Shown: positions 42,143-52,504, counted from the stretch's first letter. The stretch is 64,000 nucleotides of DNA from Paenibacillus alba (GCF_013204855.1 NZ_JABMKZ010000027.1:48080-112079), one strand, 5' to 3'. Program-made: numbers and translations. Notes: a model not told the origin generated them from the sequence alone.

Positions 42143-44701
42143 TTGATTGTAAGTACGAAACTTCATATCCCCCATGTGCGTAAGGTCTTGGTGTCTAGGC
42201 CGAGGCTGATGCACAAGTTGAATGAGGGGCTGCAAGTCAAGCTGACGCTTGTTTCCGCGCAAGCTGGTTACGGGAAAACAACCGTGTTAAGTGAATGGGT
42301 GAAGCAATGCGGCGCGCTTGTAGCGTGGGTTTCGCTGGATAAGCAGGACAATGACTGGAGTCAGTTCTGGAGCTGCCTCACAGCTTCCATTAAGGAAAGG
42401 GTCTCAGGCTTTGGTCAAACGGTAGAGCCTCTTCTTGAAAAAGGGCCCTTGCTATCATTAAAGCCTGCAATTACGGCATTACTAAACGAGCTTAATCGAT
42501 TAACCGGTGAGTTGGTCATCATTCTCGACGATTATCATGTCATTGATGATTCGGATATTCAACATTCCATGATCTATCTACTTGAGCATTTACCTCCCCA
42601 TATTCATCTGTTTATTGCAAGTCGCAGTGATATGGTGATACCTACGGCTCGGCTTCTGGCAAAAGGTGAATTAATTCAAATCATGATGCAGGATTTGCGG
42701 TTTCAACTGGATGAGGGGCATGCCTTTTTCAGTGACACGACGGATTTGTTACTAACCAAAGAGCAAGTGACAGTGCTGTTCCATCAGACCGAAGGTTGGA
42801 TCAGCGGCTTGCAGCTTGCGGCGCTCTCTCTGAAGCGCAGTATGAATATAGGCGAGACTCTTCAACAATTCAGCGGTCACCAGCATCATATAGCTGATTA
42901 TTTGCTGGAAGAAGTGTTCCTTCATCAATCGGAATCTATGCGTGCTTTTTTATTGGAAACTTCCATATTGAGTCGGATGAATGGTTCCTTATGCCAAGCT
43001 GTAACGGGTCAAGTGAACAGTCAAGAGCTTCTGGAGAGATTAGAGAAGCTGAACTTGTTTGTCATCTCTCTGGACGATCACAGGAGTTGGTATCGGTACC
43101 ATCAGTTACTTTCCGATTTTTTGCAACAAATGCTGCTTAGAACCGATCCGGACAAATGGATGCAAGCGCATATTCGTGCTGCGAAATGGCTGGAGAATCA
43201 TGATTTTGATGAAGAAGCGGTGGACCATTATGTAGAGGGAAAACAGACCGAGGATGCTGTTCGGTTGATTGAGAAGAAGCTGCCTATGTTCGTGCAATCC
43301 AAAAGTGTGCTGCTGATCCGATGGGTATCTGTATTGCCGGAAGACTCCTTTGTGGAGAAGCCGATGATCGAACTGTTTTATATATCCGTATTGCTGGGTG
43401 TAGGGGAATGGAAGGCCGCTTTCAGTAGAGTGGAGCAAGCCGCAAGCCGCTTTCAAGCGCAGGAGGGGAACTGGACCGATGCAGAGTGGAAGCAGGCCAT
43501 GGGCAATATTTACTTTTTTATGGCGGTTACCTCGTATCTTCAGAAGGATTTGGAGCGAACGTCAGAATACTTCGAATGGGTAGAACGATATATGCCGGAA
43601 GGCAGCTTTTTCCAGACGGTGGGGCGCAACCGGTATCAAGGCCATGATTCGTTCGATGATCAGTTGGCGCTTATTAACGATCTGCATGCAGCGGATGCAT
43701 TCCTGTTGAAGTGGATTACAATCTGGAAAGACAAGCGAGAATATCCGTTCATTGGATTCTTATATGCCTCTTATAGCAAATTGTTGTATGAGTGGAATCG
43801 ATTGGATGAGGCAGAGTTTTATGTCAATCAGGCGCTTGGTCGAGAGGATATACAGCCTTATGCGCGGATTTTGATGCAAAATGCCATTAGCGCCTCTCGG
43901 ATTCAGCAAGCCAAAGGCAATATAAACCGGGCATCCGAGCTGTTGGAACAGTTGAAGTCGCAGATTAACTCGCCAGATGTTGAATTATTTAGGTTGAAAA
44001 TTGAAGCGGAACAAGCTTGCCTATCTGTGAAGAAAGGCTCGCGTCAAGATGCGCTTGATTGGTTGCAAAGGTGTGGTCTGGCGCATACGGACGAGGTTTC
44101 GCTGAATCGTATGGCAGAGCATTTAGCGTTGGCTAGAGTGCTTTCAGTAAGCGAACGGATGGATGAAGCGCTGTATCTGTTGGAACGGTTGGAGCGTTTG
44201 TTAAATAGGGAAGATCGTCTTCGGGATCGAATCAAGGTGTTGATTATGCAAAGTGTAGCGCTTTATAGTTTAGGTCAGAAAGAGGATGCCCTCGTTCAGT
44301 TGGAGACAGCCCTACTTTTAGCCGAACCAGAGGGGTACATTCGCAGCTTTATGGACGAAGGCGCTGTGATGACGGAGTTGTTATCCGCTTATATGAAGGT
44401 GCAGTTAGGTGTTCGCATACAGAGCTCCCCCTCTGTTTCATTAGCGTACGTAGGGCAACTGCTTCAAGCTCTGCATGTCACTTCGAAAGAGGAACTCTCT
44501 CTTAACGAGATACTAACCGAGCGGGAAGCCAGGATATTCATATTGATCACCGATGGAAAGTCGAACAAGGAAATCGCCAATCGTCTGAATATCTCGGGTG
44601 AAACGGTAAAGTCGCATATTAAAAACATATACAGAAAGCTCGGTGTCAACAATCGAGCGCAAGCGTTGGAGCATGCCAAAGAAATAATGACACTGGCATG
44701 A
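42143..44701 (+). CDS. MalT-like LuxR-family regulator
   Basis: Large ATP-dependent activator, 852 residues. TTG start at 42143 has CGGAGGGA 6 bp upstream. An NTPase domain with P-loop SAQAGYGKTT near residues 38-47 and Walker B LVIILDDYHVID near 128-139 is followed by helical TPR-like repeats (about 350-760). A C-terminal GerE helix-turn-helix (about 785-850, LTEREARIFILITDGKSNKE onwards) completes the MalT/STAND design. It probably senses a saccharide or peptide through the TPR region. It lies 205 bp before the first SLH gene, which may be a target. The gap 41922-42142 holds its divergent promoter region. Confidence 0.88.
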   Translation: MIVSTKLHIPHVRKVLVSRPRLMHKLNEGLQVKLTLVSAQAGYGKTTVLSEWVKQCGALVAWVSLDKQDNDWSQFWSCLTASIKERVSGFGQTVEPLLEKGPLLSLKPAITALLNELNRLTGELVIILDDYHVIDDSDIQHSMIYLLEHLPPHIHLFIASRSDMVIPTARLLAKGELIQIMMQDLRFQLDEGHAFFSDTTDLLLTKEQVTVLFHQTEGWISGLQLAALSLKRSMNIGETLQQFSGHQHHIADYLLEEVFLHQSESMRAFLLETSILSRMNGSLCQAVTGQVNSQELLERLEKLNLFVISLDDHRSWYRYHQLLSDFLQQMLLRTDPDKWMQAHIRAAKWLENHDFDEEAVDHYVEGKQTEDAVRLIEKKLPMFVQSKSVLLIRWVSVLPEDSFVEKPMIELFYISVLLGVGEWKAAFSRVEQAASRFQAQEGNWTDAEWKQAMGNIYFFMAVTSYLQKDLERTSEYFEWVERYMPEGSFFQTVGRNRYQGHDSFDDQLALINDLHAADAFLLKWITIWKDKREYPFIGFLYASYSKLLYEWNRLDEAEFYVNQALGREDIQPYARILMQNAISASRIQQAKGNINRASELLEQLKSQINSPDVELFRLKIEAEQACLSVKKGSRQDALDWLQRCGLAHTDEVSLNRMAEHLALARVLSVSERMDEALYLLERLERLLNREDRLRDRIKVLIMQSVALYSLGQKEDALVQLETALLLAEPEGYIRSFMDEGAVMTELLSAYMKVQLGVRIQSSPSVSLAYVGQLLQALHVTSKEELSLNEILTEREARIFILITDGKSNKEIANRLNISGETVKSHIKNIYRKLGVNNRAQALEHAKEIMTLA

Positions 44702-44758
44702 AGGGAATCCTTGATATCCCCCCCTTTTTCTGTGTTCTACCCCTTTTTCTGTATTCTT

Positions 44759-44789
44759 ATCCCCCGTGTTTCGGGGGATTTTTTTTTTG
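44759..44789 (+). terminator. Rho-independent terminator
   Basis: ATCCCCC pairs with GGGGGAT over a 7-base loop, followed by about ten T and GCCGAAA. It is preceded by a tandem CCCCTTTTTCTGT repeat (44721-44750). Confidence 0.88.
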
Positions 44790-44906
44790 CCGAAATAGTC
44801 TTAAAGTTAGGAAAGGAGCGACATATTGTGACATAAAGCAACAGAAGTTTGACTTTTACTGCTAACTTTCATCAAGTTCAGTAGATATGGAGGGGAAAGA
44901 AACCTG

Positions 44907-47900
44907 ATGACCAACACGAATCAAAGTAAAATAAAACGGGAAAAAACCAAATGGTACATGCTGAGCTTTGCGCTGTTCATATTAATAGGTGCATGGTTGT
45001 TTGCAAACCCGGTACAAGCAACTGAACAATGGAGTCAATATGGAAAGCCAGTACCGGTTTCAAGTGGAGAATTAGGAGGATTTATTAATCCTGGCGGTGT
45101 GGCGGTAGACAATAGCGGAAATGTGTATGTGGCGGATACGAATAACAACCGCATACAGAAGCTGACGGCATCCACAGGGGTTTGGAGCCAGTGGGGCGGC
45201 CAACATGGAAGTGACTTAGGCCAGTTCGCTAATCCACGTGGAGTGGCAGTAGACAGCAGCGGAAATGTGTATGTAGCGGATACGAATAACCACCGCATAC
45301 AGAAGCTAAGCGTAGATACTGGTGATCCTGGGGCAACCGGAGCCACAGGAACAGCGGGAGGGGTTTGGAGCCAGCTGGGCGGCCAATACGAAAGTGACTT
45401 AGGCCAGTTTATGAATCCATTTGGAGTGGCGGTAGACAAAAGCGGAAATGTGTATGTGGCGGATACATATAACAACCGCATACAGAAGCTAAGCGTAGAT
45501 ACAGGGCTTTGGAGCCAGTTGGGCGGCAAATATGGTAGTGGCTTAGGCCAGTTTGCTTATCCACGTGGAGTGGCAGTAGACAGCAGCGGAAATGTGTATG
45601 TGGCGGATACGAATAATCACCGGATACAGAAGCTGACGGCATCCACTTGGAGCCAGTTGGTCGGTCAAAATGGAGATGAAGATAAGTTAGGCAAGTTTTA
45701 CTATCCAAATGGAGTGGGGGTAGACAGCAGCGGAAATGTGTATGTTGCGGATACAGATAACAACCGCATACAAAAACTGACGGCAGTCACAGGGCTTTGG
45801 AGCCAGTTGGGCGGCGAAAATGGAAGTGAGTTAGGCCAGTTTACTTCTCCAACTGGAGTCGCGGTAGACAGTGGCGGAAATGTGTATGTGTCGGATTTTA
45901 ATAACAATCGCATACAGAAGCTGACAGCAGCCACAGGGGGCTGGAAGCAGTGGGGCACCATGGGAATAGGTGCAGGTACTGCTCCGAAGGAGTTTCATAG
46001 TCCACGTGGAGTGGCGGTAGACAGCAGCGGAAATGTGTATGTAGCGGATACGAATAACCACCGGATTCAAAAGCTGACGGTATCGACAGGGGCTTGGAGC
46101 CAGTGGGGAGGCCAAGATGGAAGTGGTCTAGGCGAGTTTTCTTCTCCAACTGGAGTGGCGGTAGACAGCAGCGGAAATGTGTATGTAGCGGATATGAATA
46201 ACAACCGCATACAAAAGCTGACAGCATCCACAGAGAGTTGGAGCCAGTTGGACGGCGAAAATAGTAGTGACTTAGGCCAGTTTGCCGCTCCAAGTGGAGT
46301 GGCGGTAGACAGCAGCGGAAATGTGTATGTAGCCGATACGTATAACCATCGCATACAAAAACTGACAGCATCCACAGGGCATTGGAGCCAGTTGGGCGGC
46401 CAATATGGAAATGACTTAGGCCAGTTTGCTTATCCAACTGGAGTGGCGGTAGACAGCAGCGGAAATGTGTATGTGTCGGATAACGATAACAACCGCATAC
46501 AAAAGCTGACGGCATCCACAGGGGTTTGGAGCCAGTTGGGCGGCAAAGATGGAAATGACTTAGGCCAGTTTATTTATCCAACTGGAGTGGCGGTAGACAG
46601 CAGTGGAAATGTGTATGTGTCGGATAGCGATAACGATCGCATACAGAAGCTGACGGCATCCACAGGGGGTTGGAGCCAGTGGGGAGGCCAATATGGAAGT
46701 GACTTAGGCCAGTTTGCTTCTCCAACTGGAGTGGCGGTAGACAGCAACGGTAATCTGTATGTGGCGGATACGAATAACCACCGCATACAGAAGCTGGTAA
46801 CGAGGGTTGTGCCGAATGCTCCTACAGGCGTAATGGCAATGGCTGGTGACCAACAAGCTGCCATCAGCTTTACGGCACCTGCGTATAACGGGGGAAGCGC
46901 GATTACCAGTTACACAGTAACTGGTAATCCGGGTGGAAAGACAGGGACTGGGACAACGAGTCCGATTACAGTTACAGGACTTACGAATGGAATCACCTAT
47001 TCCTTTACGGTAATTGCAACGAATATAGACGGGAATAGCGTGGCTTCCAGCGAAGTGAGCGTAACGCCACAACTTCCAATACCTGGTGTTCCGTTGTTAG
47101 CAACACCTGTAGCAGGCAATGCGCATGTAGCACTTACGTGGAATCCGGTCAATGGTTCGACAGGGTACAGAGTCTACCAAAGTGTAAATTCCGCAACGTA
47201 TGGAACCGAAGTGACCACAGTGAGCGGCTCGGTGTATAGCTATAATGTGACAGACTCGGTCTATAGAAGTACGGTGACCGGCCTGACCAACGGCACGACC
47301 TATTATTTTGTCGTGAAGGCGATCAATGCTGGAGGAGACAGTGCGGCTTCGAACCAAGTGAGCGCAACGCCGATAGCACCAAGTGATCCACCTAGCAGTG
47401 GCGGTGGCGGCGGCGGTTCGACAGGATCAATGTCACCAATTACCTCCACAGATGGTACATTAACGCTTCCTGTAGGTAGATCAGGCGAGGTCAGTTTGCA
47501 AAAAGAAGTGACGGTATCTATTCCCACAGGTGCGACAGCTAAAGAACTAAAAATAACGATAGAGAAATTGGTGAACATTCAAAACCTGATAACGGATAAA
47601 CATTTTCTAGCCAGCCCGATCTTTGAGATTCTAAAAAACTTCTCGGAGAACTTCAGTAAACCGGTTACGCTGACTTTTGCATTCGACAAAACCAAATTGA
47701 GTGGCAACCAAACAGCAGCTGTATACTATTTTGACGAAGCGAAGAAGGAATGGGTGGAAGTTTCCGGCGGCAAGATTAACGAAAATTATATCACCGTACA
47801 GGTAGACCACTTTACAAAGTATGCAGTATTCGCTGTAGGTCAAGCGGCAACTGTGCCAACACCTGACACAAAGCCAACGATTAACTTTAGCGATATCTCT

Positions 47901-48419
47901 GGGCACTGGGCAGAGGCGATCATTAAGCAAGCGGTAAGCAGAGGAATCGTCGGCGGTTATCCAGACGGAACGTTCAAGCCTGGGAAGACAGTGACACGTG
48001 CGGAATTTACGGTGATGCTAATGAACACATTGAAGCCGCAAGGAGCAGGAGTGGCACTAACATTCACAGATAAAGCAAAGATTGGAAGCTGGGCGCAGAC
48101 AGCAGTCGAGCAAGCGGTGCAAGCAGGTATGATTAAAGGTTATGAGGATGGTACATTCCGTCCGGATGCAGTCATTACACGCGCAGAGATGGCAGTGATG
48201 ATTGGCGGTGCTTTGGGTCAGTCTACTGCAGTCAATGCTTCAACTGACTTCGCAGATGACAAGGACATACCAGCGTGGGCAAAAGCCAGCGTTGCTTACG
48301 TCAAACAAGCAGGCATCGTGCAAGGGAAAAGCGATAACCATTTTGCCCCTGAGGACCATGCAACAAGAGCAGAGGCTGTAACGGTGCTGATGAACGTGTT
48401 GGCGCAAAAAAGCAAGTGA
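44907..48419 (+). CDS. NHL-repeat/FN3/SLH cell-surface protein
   Basis: Exported S-layer-anchored protein, 1,170 residues, with GGAGGGG before ATG 44907. Signal peptide about 1-38. Twelve NHL-type repeats (about 60-635, unit near 49 residues, core GVAVDSSGNVYVADTNNxRIQKL) should build β-propellers. Two fibronectin-III domains (about 635-825), a Gly-rich hinge (SGGGGGGS) and a β domain (about 850-985) follow. Three SLH domains (about 990-1165, e.g. GGYPDGTFKPGKTVTRAEF) bind cell-wall polymer. Repeat 2 contains a collagen-like GDPGATGATGTAGG insert. Likely an adhesin or surface scaffold; no enzyme motif seen. Confidence 0.88.
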   Translation: MTNTNQSKIKREKTKWYMLSFALFILIGAWLFANPVQATEQWSQYGKPVPVSSGELGGFINPGGVAVDNSGNVYVADTNNNRIQKLTASTGVWSQWGGQHGSDLGQFANPRGVAVDSSGNVYVADTNNHRIQKLSVDTGDPGATGATGTAGGVWSQLGGQYESDLGQFMNPFGVAVDKSGNVYVADTYNNRIQKLSVDTGLWSQLGGKYGSGLGQFAYPRGVAVDSSGNVYVADTNNHRIQKLTASTWSQLVGQNGDEDKLGKFYYPNGVGVDSSGNVYVADTDNNRIQKLTAVTGLWSQLGGENGSELGQFTSPTGVAVDSGGNVYVSDFNNNRIQKLTAATGGWKQWGTMGIGAGTAPKEFHSPRGVAVDSSGNVYVADTNNHRIQKLTVSTGAWSQWGGQDGSGLGEFSSPTGVAVDSSGNVYVADMNNNRIQKLTASTESWSQLDGENSSDLGQFAAPSGVAVDSSGNVYVADTYNHRIQKLTASTGHWSQLGGQYGNDLGQFAYPTGVAVDSSGNVYVSDNDNNRIQKLTASTGVWSQLGGKDGNDLGQFIYPTGVAVDSSGNVYVSDSDNDRIQKLTASTGGWSQWGGQYGSDLGQFASPTGVAVDSNGNLYVADTNNHRIQKLVTRVVPNAPTGVMAMAGDQQAAISFTAPAYNGGSAITSYTVTGNPGGKTGTGTTSPITVTGLTNGITYSFTVIATNIDGNSVASSEVSVTPQLPIPGVPLLATPVAGNAHVALTWNPVNGSTGYRVYQSVNSATYGTEVTTVSGSVYSYNVTDSVYRSTVTGLTNGTTYYFVVKAINAGGDSAASNQVSATPIAPSDPPSSGGGGGGSTGSMSPITSTDGTLTLPVGRSGEVSLQKEVTVSIPTGATAKELKITIEKLVNIQNLITDKHFLASPIFEILKNFSENFSKPVTLTFAFDKTKLSGNQTAAVYYFDEAKKEWVEVSGGKINENYITVQVDHFTKYAVFAVGQAATVPTPDTKPTINFSDISGHWAEAIIKQAVSRGIVGGYPDGTFKPGKTVTRAEFTVMLMNTLKPQGAGVALTFTDKAKIGSWAQTAVEQAVQAGMIKGYEDGTFRPDAVITRAEMAVMIGGALGQSTAVNASTDFADDKDIPAWAKASVAYVKQAGIVQGKSDNHFAPEDHATRAEAVTVLMNVLAQKSK
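45090..46797 (+). repeat. Tandem ~147-bp coding repeats (12 NHL units)
   Basis: Twelve near-identical units share GTGGCGGTAGACAGCAGCGG and GCGGATACGAATAAC blocks at DNA level. The similarity extends to synonymous positions, implying recent duplication or homogenisation, so copy number may vary between strains. Confidence 0.9.
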
Positions 48420-48509
48420 AGTAAACCGTAAAAAACAGTTATCCTGAACAAGACGAATCCGTATTACTTTCTAAATTTTATGTCTAAATCAGAGGTAATT
48501 AATTGGTGG

Positions 48510-48533
48510 TTCCCCCGAATGGGGGAATTTTTT
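48510..48533 (+). terminator. Rho-independent terminator
   Basis: TTCCCCC pairs with GGGGGAA over GAAT, followed by TTTTTTGCCGAAA. The tail is the same as in the terminator at 44759. Confidence 0.8.
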
Positions 48534-48581
48534 GCCGAAAAATAAGAGATACAGTCTAGGTTAATCATAGGGGGAAATTTT

Positions 48582-51500
48582 GTGAGGAATACATTAGTCA
48601 AAAAGCTGCTATCCATAATCGTCATGGCATGCCTATTATTTTCGTCGTTTGGTGTCGCATTTGGTGCTACTACAGCCGGGACATCGGATATTCAAGGGCA
48701 TTGGGCAGCTAGTAAAATTTCGGCATGGATCGATAAAGGGTTTATTAAAGGGTACGACGATGGCAGCTTTAAGCCGGATAGCCAAATTACAAGAGCAGAA
48801 TTCATTGCTTTGATCAATCGTTCGTTTGGATTTACAGAAGCGTCAGATATCGCATTCGGCGATGTGCCATCAGATAATTGGGCGCATGCCGAAGTAGCCA
48901 AAGCTGTTAAAGCTGGCTATATCACTGGCTATGCAGACGGAACGATTGGTATCAATAAACCGATTAGTCGTCAAGAGGTTGCGGTAATCGTAAGCCGATT
49001 ATTGACATTAAACGCGGCAACTGGCACTACGGCTGCAGCTTTCATAGATGCCAGCCAAATGGCAACATGGAGCAAGGACGCCATCGATGAAGTGGTGGCT
49101 TCACAAATTATGAATGGTTATGATGCCGATCATAGCTTTAAACCATCGGCTCCTATTACACGTGCGGAAGCGGTTGTTACCTTAGATCGCGCTCAAGACG
49201 CACAAATCGTGGCTTATCAAGCAGCAGGTACGTACGGTCCGGAAACTGGCGTTGAGACTATGAATAAGAATGTAACTGTGAATGCAGCAGGCGTCACGCT
49301 TCGGAATATGGTCATTAAGGGTGATCTCTTATTGGCTGAGGGCATTGGCAATGGCGATGCGTTTCTAGAGAATGTTAAAGTCACTGGTAAAGTTATCGTA
49401 CAAGGCGGTGGCGATAACAGTATTCATTTTAATAACTCGGTACTCGTCGACATTATTATTGACAAGAAGTCTGGGACTGGTACAGTACGTATCGTTTCTG
49501 AAGGAACCACGACGGTTGCTTTAGTAAGTGTAAAATCCTCGGCTATTCTAAAAGAAACCAATTCAACAGGGAATGGTTTTGGTAATGTCAACATTAGCTC
49601 ATCACTTCCGGCTGGTTCAAAAGTTACGTTGGCAGGCTCCTTCAATACGGTAAACGTGAGCTCACAGCAATTACAAATAGATATGCCCGAAGGCACAATT
49701 CAGAAAATGAATGTAGCATCGACAGCGACAGGAATGGTACTTAACCTTAGCGAGGGAGCTAAAATTAATGATCTTGTCCTAGATGCTATCATAAAAATGC
49801 TAGGTAAAGGTACGATTGTGTTGGCAACTATGAATATAGATGGTTCTACATTCGAGACACCTCCGACCAAAACAACGACCACAACTACGCCTACACCGGC
49901 GCCGACGTCAGCACCAACTTCAGATTCATCATCAGATTCAAGGTCAGATCCAACACCAGCACCAACGTCAACACCGGCACCAACGTCAACACCAGCGCCA
50001 ACGCCAGCACCAACGTCAACACCGGCACCAACATCAACACCAGCGCCAACGCCAACACCAAGTAACCCGCCGCAAGAAACGGCTAATGAATCTATTACAG
50101 CGGCAAAGGCTTTGCTTACAGCAGATACAATTCGCAACACCAACACAGCATTAACTGCAGTAATAGCAAACTTGAACCTAAGTATAACGGGATCAAATGG
50201 TACTACCATTGCCTGGAGTTCAGACAACACGGCAATCGTTGCGAATACAGGTGCGGTTACACGTCCTGCTTTTGCAGATGGCAATGGTACCGTTCATTTG
50301 ACAGCGACAATCACCAAAGATGCAGGGACACCCCAAACGAAAGAGTTTGAGGCAACGGTATTGAAGGATACGACGGATAAGGATGGTCGATTACTTGCTT
50401 TACATTTAAGCGATGTCACGTTGAGTCCGGTTTTTTCACCGGATATTCAGCATTATGAAGCAACCGTACCGTTTAATGTAACGAGCACAACAATAACAGC
50501 TACACCGATGAATCAGCATGCATCCATACATTTAAACTATGAGGATGATACTAAGCAGTTACTAGTAGGATCTAATGAAGTCCAAATTTACGTCAACTAT
50601 GCGGATATGTCTTATTATGACATCTACTCAGTTCAAGTCCATCGGCTAGCAGTCGACGTAGCGGCCCAAGCAGCGGCCATTGCAACGATTAAAGCTTACC
50701 ATGGGGAAGATATAGACTTGATTCACGTTCTCAATACAGCAACTGGAAGGAATACAGCTATTCCCGTTAATGTAACCTTCTATAGAAATGCTATTCTTGC
50801 TGCAGGGGCAGGTGACCTTGATACGGCAGAAGATATATTGCTGATGATTGATGATGTCAACGAAGAAAATGAATTGCCTCCTGTTAACAAAACAAATTTA
50901 ATCTCAGTCATCTCTCAAGCAACTACGTTGCTTAGCAATCACTCAGTTGGGATAGAGATAGGGAAAGTTTCGCAAGAAGCTCATGACGCCTACCAAAGTG
51001 CAATTGCAGCAGCAACTGCTGTACAAAACTCTTCAATTGCCACACAAAATGAGGTAGATGCGGCCATTGCGGCACTATCCTCAGCTACTAATGCCTTTCA
51101 AGCAGCTATTATTAGTGCTCCCATTCCTACATTTACTGTGGATGGCAGCCTATCTAATCACATGCCGCTGATCACGGTTGTTAATGTAGCAGCTGGTCAA
51201 ACGATTACTGTCAATGATACAGATGGCACGTCTGTGATTGGATCCGGTCAGGCAACAGGAGCGTCAGTAACCATTGCAATTGATCCATTAACAGTGGGTA
51301 CGCACACGCTAAAAGTAAAGTCCGTAGATGCATCAGGTCAGTCCAGTGTCTCGGCAGGAGTGAGCTACACCGTCCATGCCATTTCCATTTTGCCAGCAAA
51401 TCGGATTTCTGAAAGCCAAGCACATATTGCCACGCTGGCTACAAATGGTCAAGTCTATACGTGGGGTTCTAACTATGGCGGGCAAATTGGAGACGGGACG

Positions 51501-52430
51501 CAATTGCCTCGAACACAAATATTTGCAGTTCCAAACTTGTCTGTAAACATCATCGCCGTACAAGCTGGTGAAGGATACACGGCAGCGCTAACAGCTGATG
51601 GACATATTTGGAAATGGGGCTACTATGATATAACGGGTCCTAAAAAAATAACTGGAATTGATCATGTCGTTTCCATTTCTGCAGAGGGAACTAATGTCTT
51701 TGCTTTGAAAAGTGACGGTACCGTATGGAAATTTGCGATTTATGCAACTCCTGCCCAAGTTCAGGGATTAGATCATGTCATAGCCGTTCGAGGCGAATGG
51801 TCCGATACAGGAATTGCCTTAAAGGCTGATGGGACAGTTTGGGCTTGGGGAGCTAACGACAATGGGCAGCTTGGCGATGGAACAGGTGCAAATAAACCGG
51901 CACCAGTCAAAGTTGAGGGCCTGCCATTCATCATTGATATCAGAAATGGGGATCAACATTCCTTAGCTTTAAGTGTAACTGGCGCCGTTTATACGTGGGG
52001 TTTCAATAATGCGGGGCAAATTGGAAATGGTACAATAAATAAGCAATTAGCGCCTTATGAAGTGGCGGGTTTATCTAACATAACTCAAATTGGGGCTGGG
52101 AATTATTATTCTTTCGCCATTGATAATCAAGGCAAAATGTTTTCATGGGGCGCCAACTGGAATGGAAGTCTAGGCATAGGCGGGAATGATAACCGGAATA
52201 CGCCTACTCTCATAACAACGAACTTAACCAATGTTCTAGCTATAACAGGTGGAGAAGGAAGTACGAGCATTGCGTTGCAGTCCAATGGTGATGTTTGGAC
52301 GTGGGGCGACGCTACTAATGGCCTTCTCGGAAGTGGCGAAGCCTCTAACCGGTCTACACCTGGTAAAGTGGCTAACTTCAATTTATTTAATGACCCAGCA
52401 AAACCTTTAGCTACAGGCATTCCGGAGTGA
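48582..52430 (+). CDS. SLH-anchored protein with Pro-rich linker and RCC1-like repeats
   Basis: Exported protein of 1,282 residues; GTG start at 48582 with AGGGGGA upstream. Signal peptide about 1-29, then three SLH domains at the N-terminus (33-210). A β region (about 210-420), a Thr/Pro/Ala linker (about 425-502), an atypical bacterial Ig-like domain (about 503-600), a cadherin-like β-sandwich (about 605-690), and a helical FIVAR-like stretch near 770-850 follow. A C-terminal propeller of RCC1-like repeats (about 945-1265, motif WGxNxxGQLGDGT) ends the protein. SLH placement is the reverse of the neighbour at 44907. Probably a surface binding protein; ligand unknown. Confidence 0.85.
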   Translation: MRNTLVKKLLSIIVMACLLFSSFGVAFGATTAGTSDIQGHWAASKISAWIDKGFIKGYDDGSFKPDSQITRAEFIALINRSFGFTEASDIAFGDVPSDNWAHAEVAKAVKAGYITGYADGTIGINKPISRQEVAVIVSRLLTLNAATGTTAAAFIDASQMATWSKDAIDEVVASQIMNGYDADHSFKPSAPITRAEAVVTLDRAQDAQIVAYQAAGTYGPETGVETMNKNVTVNAAGVTLRNMVIKGDLLLAEGIGNGDAFLENVKVTGKVIVQGGGDNSIHFNNSVLVDIIIDKKSGTGTVRIVSEGTTTVALVSVKSSAILKETNSTGNGFGNVNISSSLPAGSKVTLAGSFNTVNVSSQQLQIDMPEGTIQKMNVASTATGMVLNLSEGAKINDLVLDAIIKMLGKGTIVLATMNIDGSTFETPPTKTTTTTTPTPAPTSAPTSDSSSDSRSDPTPAPTSTPAPTSTPAPTPAPTSTPAPTSTPAPTPTPSNPPQETANESITAAKALLTADTIRNTNTALTAVIANLNLSITGSNGTTIAWSSDNTAIVANTGAVTRPAFADGNGTVHLTATITKDAGTPQTKEFEATVLKDTTDKDGRLLALHLSDVTLSPVFSPDIQHYEATVPFNVTSTTITATPMNQHASIHLNYEDDTKQLLVGSNEVQIYVNYADMSYYDIYSVQVHRLAVDVAAQAAAIATIKAYHGEDIDLIHVLNTATGRNTAIPVNVTFYRNAILAAGAGDLDTAEDILLMIDDVNEENELPPVNKTNLISVISQATTLLSNHSVGIEIGKVSQEAHDAYQSAIAAATAVQNSSIATQNEVDAAIAALSSATNAFQAAIISAPIPTFTVDGSLSNHMPLITVVNVAAGQTITVNDTDGTSVIGSGQATGASVTIAIDPLTVGTHTLKVKSVDASGQSSVSAGVSYTVHAISILPANRISESQAHIATLATNGQVYTWGSNYGGQIGDGTQLPRTQIFAVPNLSVNIIAVQAGEGYTAALTADGHIWKWGYYDITGPKKITGIDHVVSISAEGTNVFALKSDGTVWKFAIYATPAQVQGLDHVIAVRGEWSDTGIALKADGTVWAWGANDNGQLGDGTGANKPAPVKVEGLPFIIDIRNGDQHSLALSVTGAVYTWGFNNAGQIGNGTINKQLAPYEVAGLSNITQIGAGNYYSFAIDNQGKMFSWGANWNGSLGIGGNDNRNTPTLITTNLTNVLAITGGEGSTSIALQSNGDVWTWGDATNGLLGSGEASNRSTPGKVANFNLFNDPAKPLATGIPE
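49960..50062 (+). repeat. Minisatellite coding the Pro/Thr/Ala linker
   Basis: CACCAACGTCAACACC-type units alternate with CACCAGCGCCAACGCC, encoding (A-P-T-S-T-P) and (A-P-T-P) steps. Slippage here would change linker length without breaking frame when multiples of 6 or 12 bp are lost. Confidence 0.8.
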
Positions 52431-52464
52431 ACTTAGCTTTTATGAAAAAGATAATGAAAATAGG

Positions 52465-52504
52465 GGTTGCCCTTCTAGTAGAACATTCTACTGGGAGGGC
52501 AGCC
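52465..52504 (+). terminator. Hairpin terminator after RCC1/SLH gene
   Basis: GGTTGCCCTTC pairs with GAGGGCAGCC, with an inner GTAG/CTAC stem, followed by TCTTGCTCTATTTTGG. Confidence 0.7.

Noticed and set aside
45090..46797. CRISPR-like periodic repeats
   Set aside because: The repeats are long, coding and without unique spacers of constant length; they are NHL units.
45035..46864. Long antisense ORFs across the NHL repeats
   Set aside because: They arise because the repeat is free of stops in several frames; compositionally biased (Cys/Pro/Leu) and repeating with the coding unit.
49700..50284. Minus-strand Val/Gly-rich ORF opposite the Pro-rich linker
   Set aside because: Shadow of the minisatellite; no ribosome site or domain.
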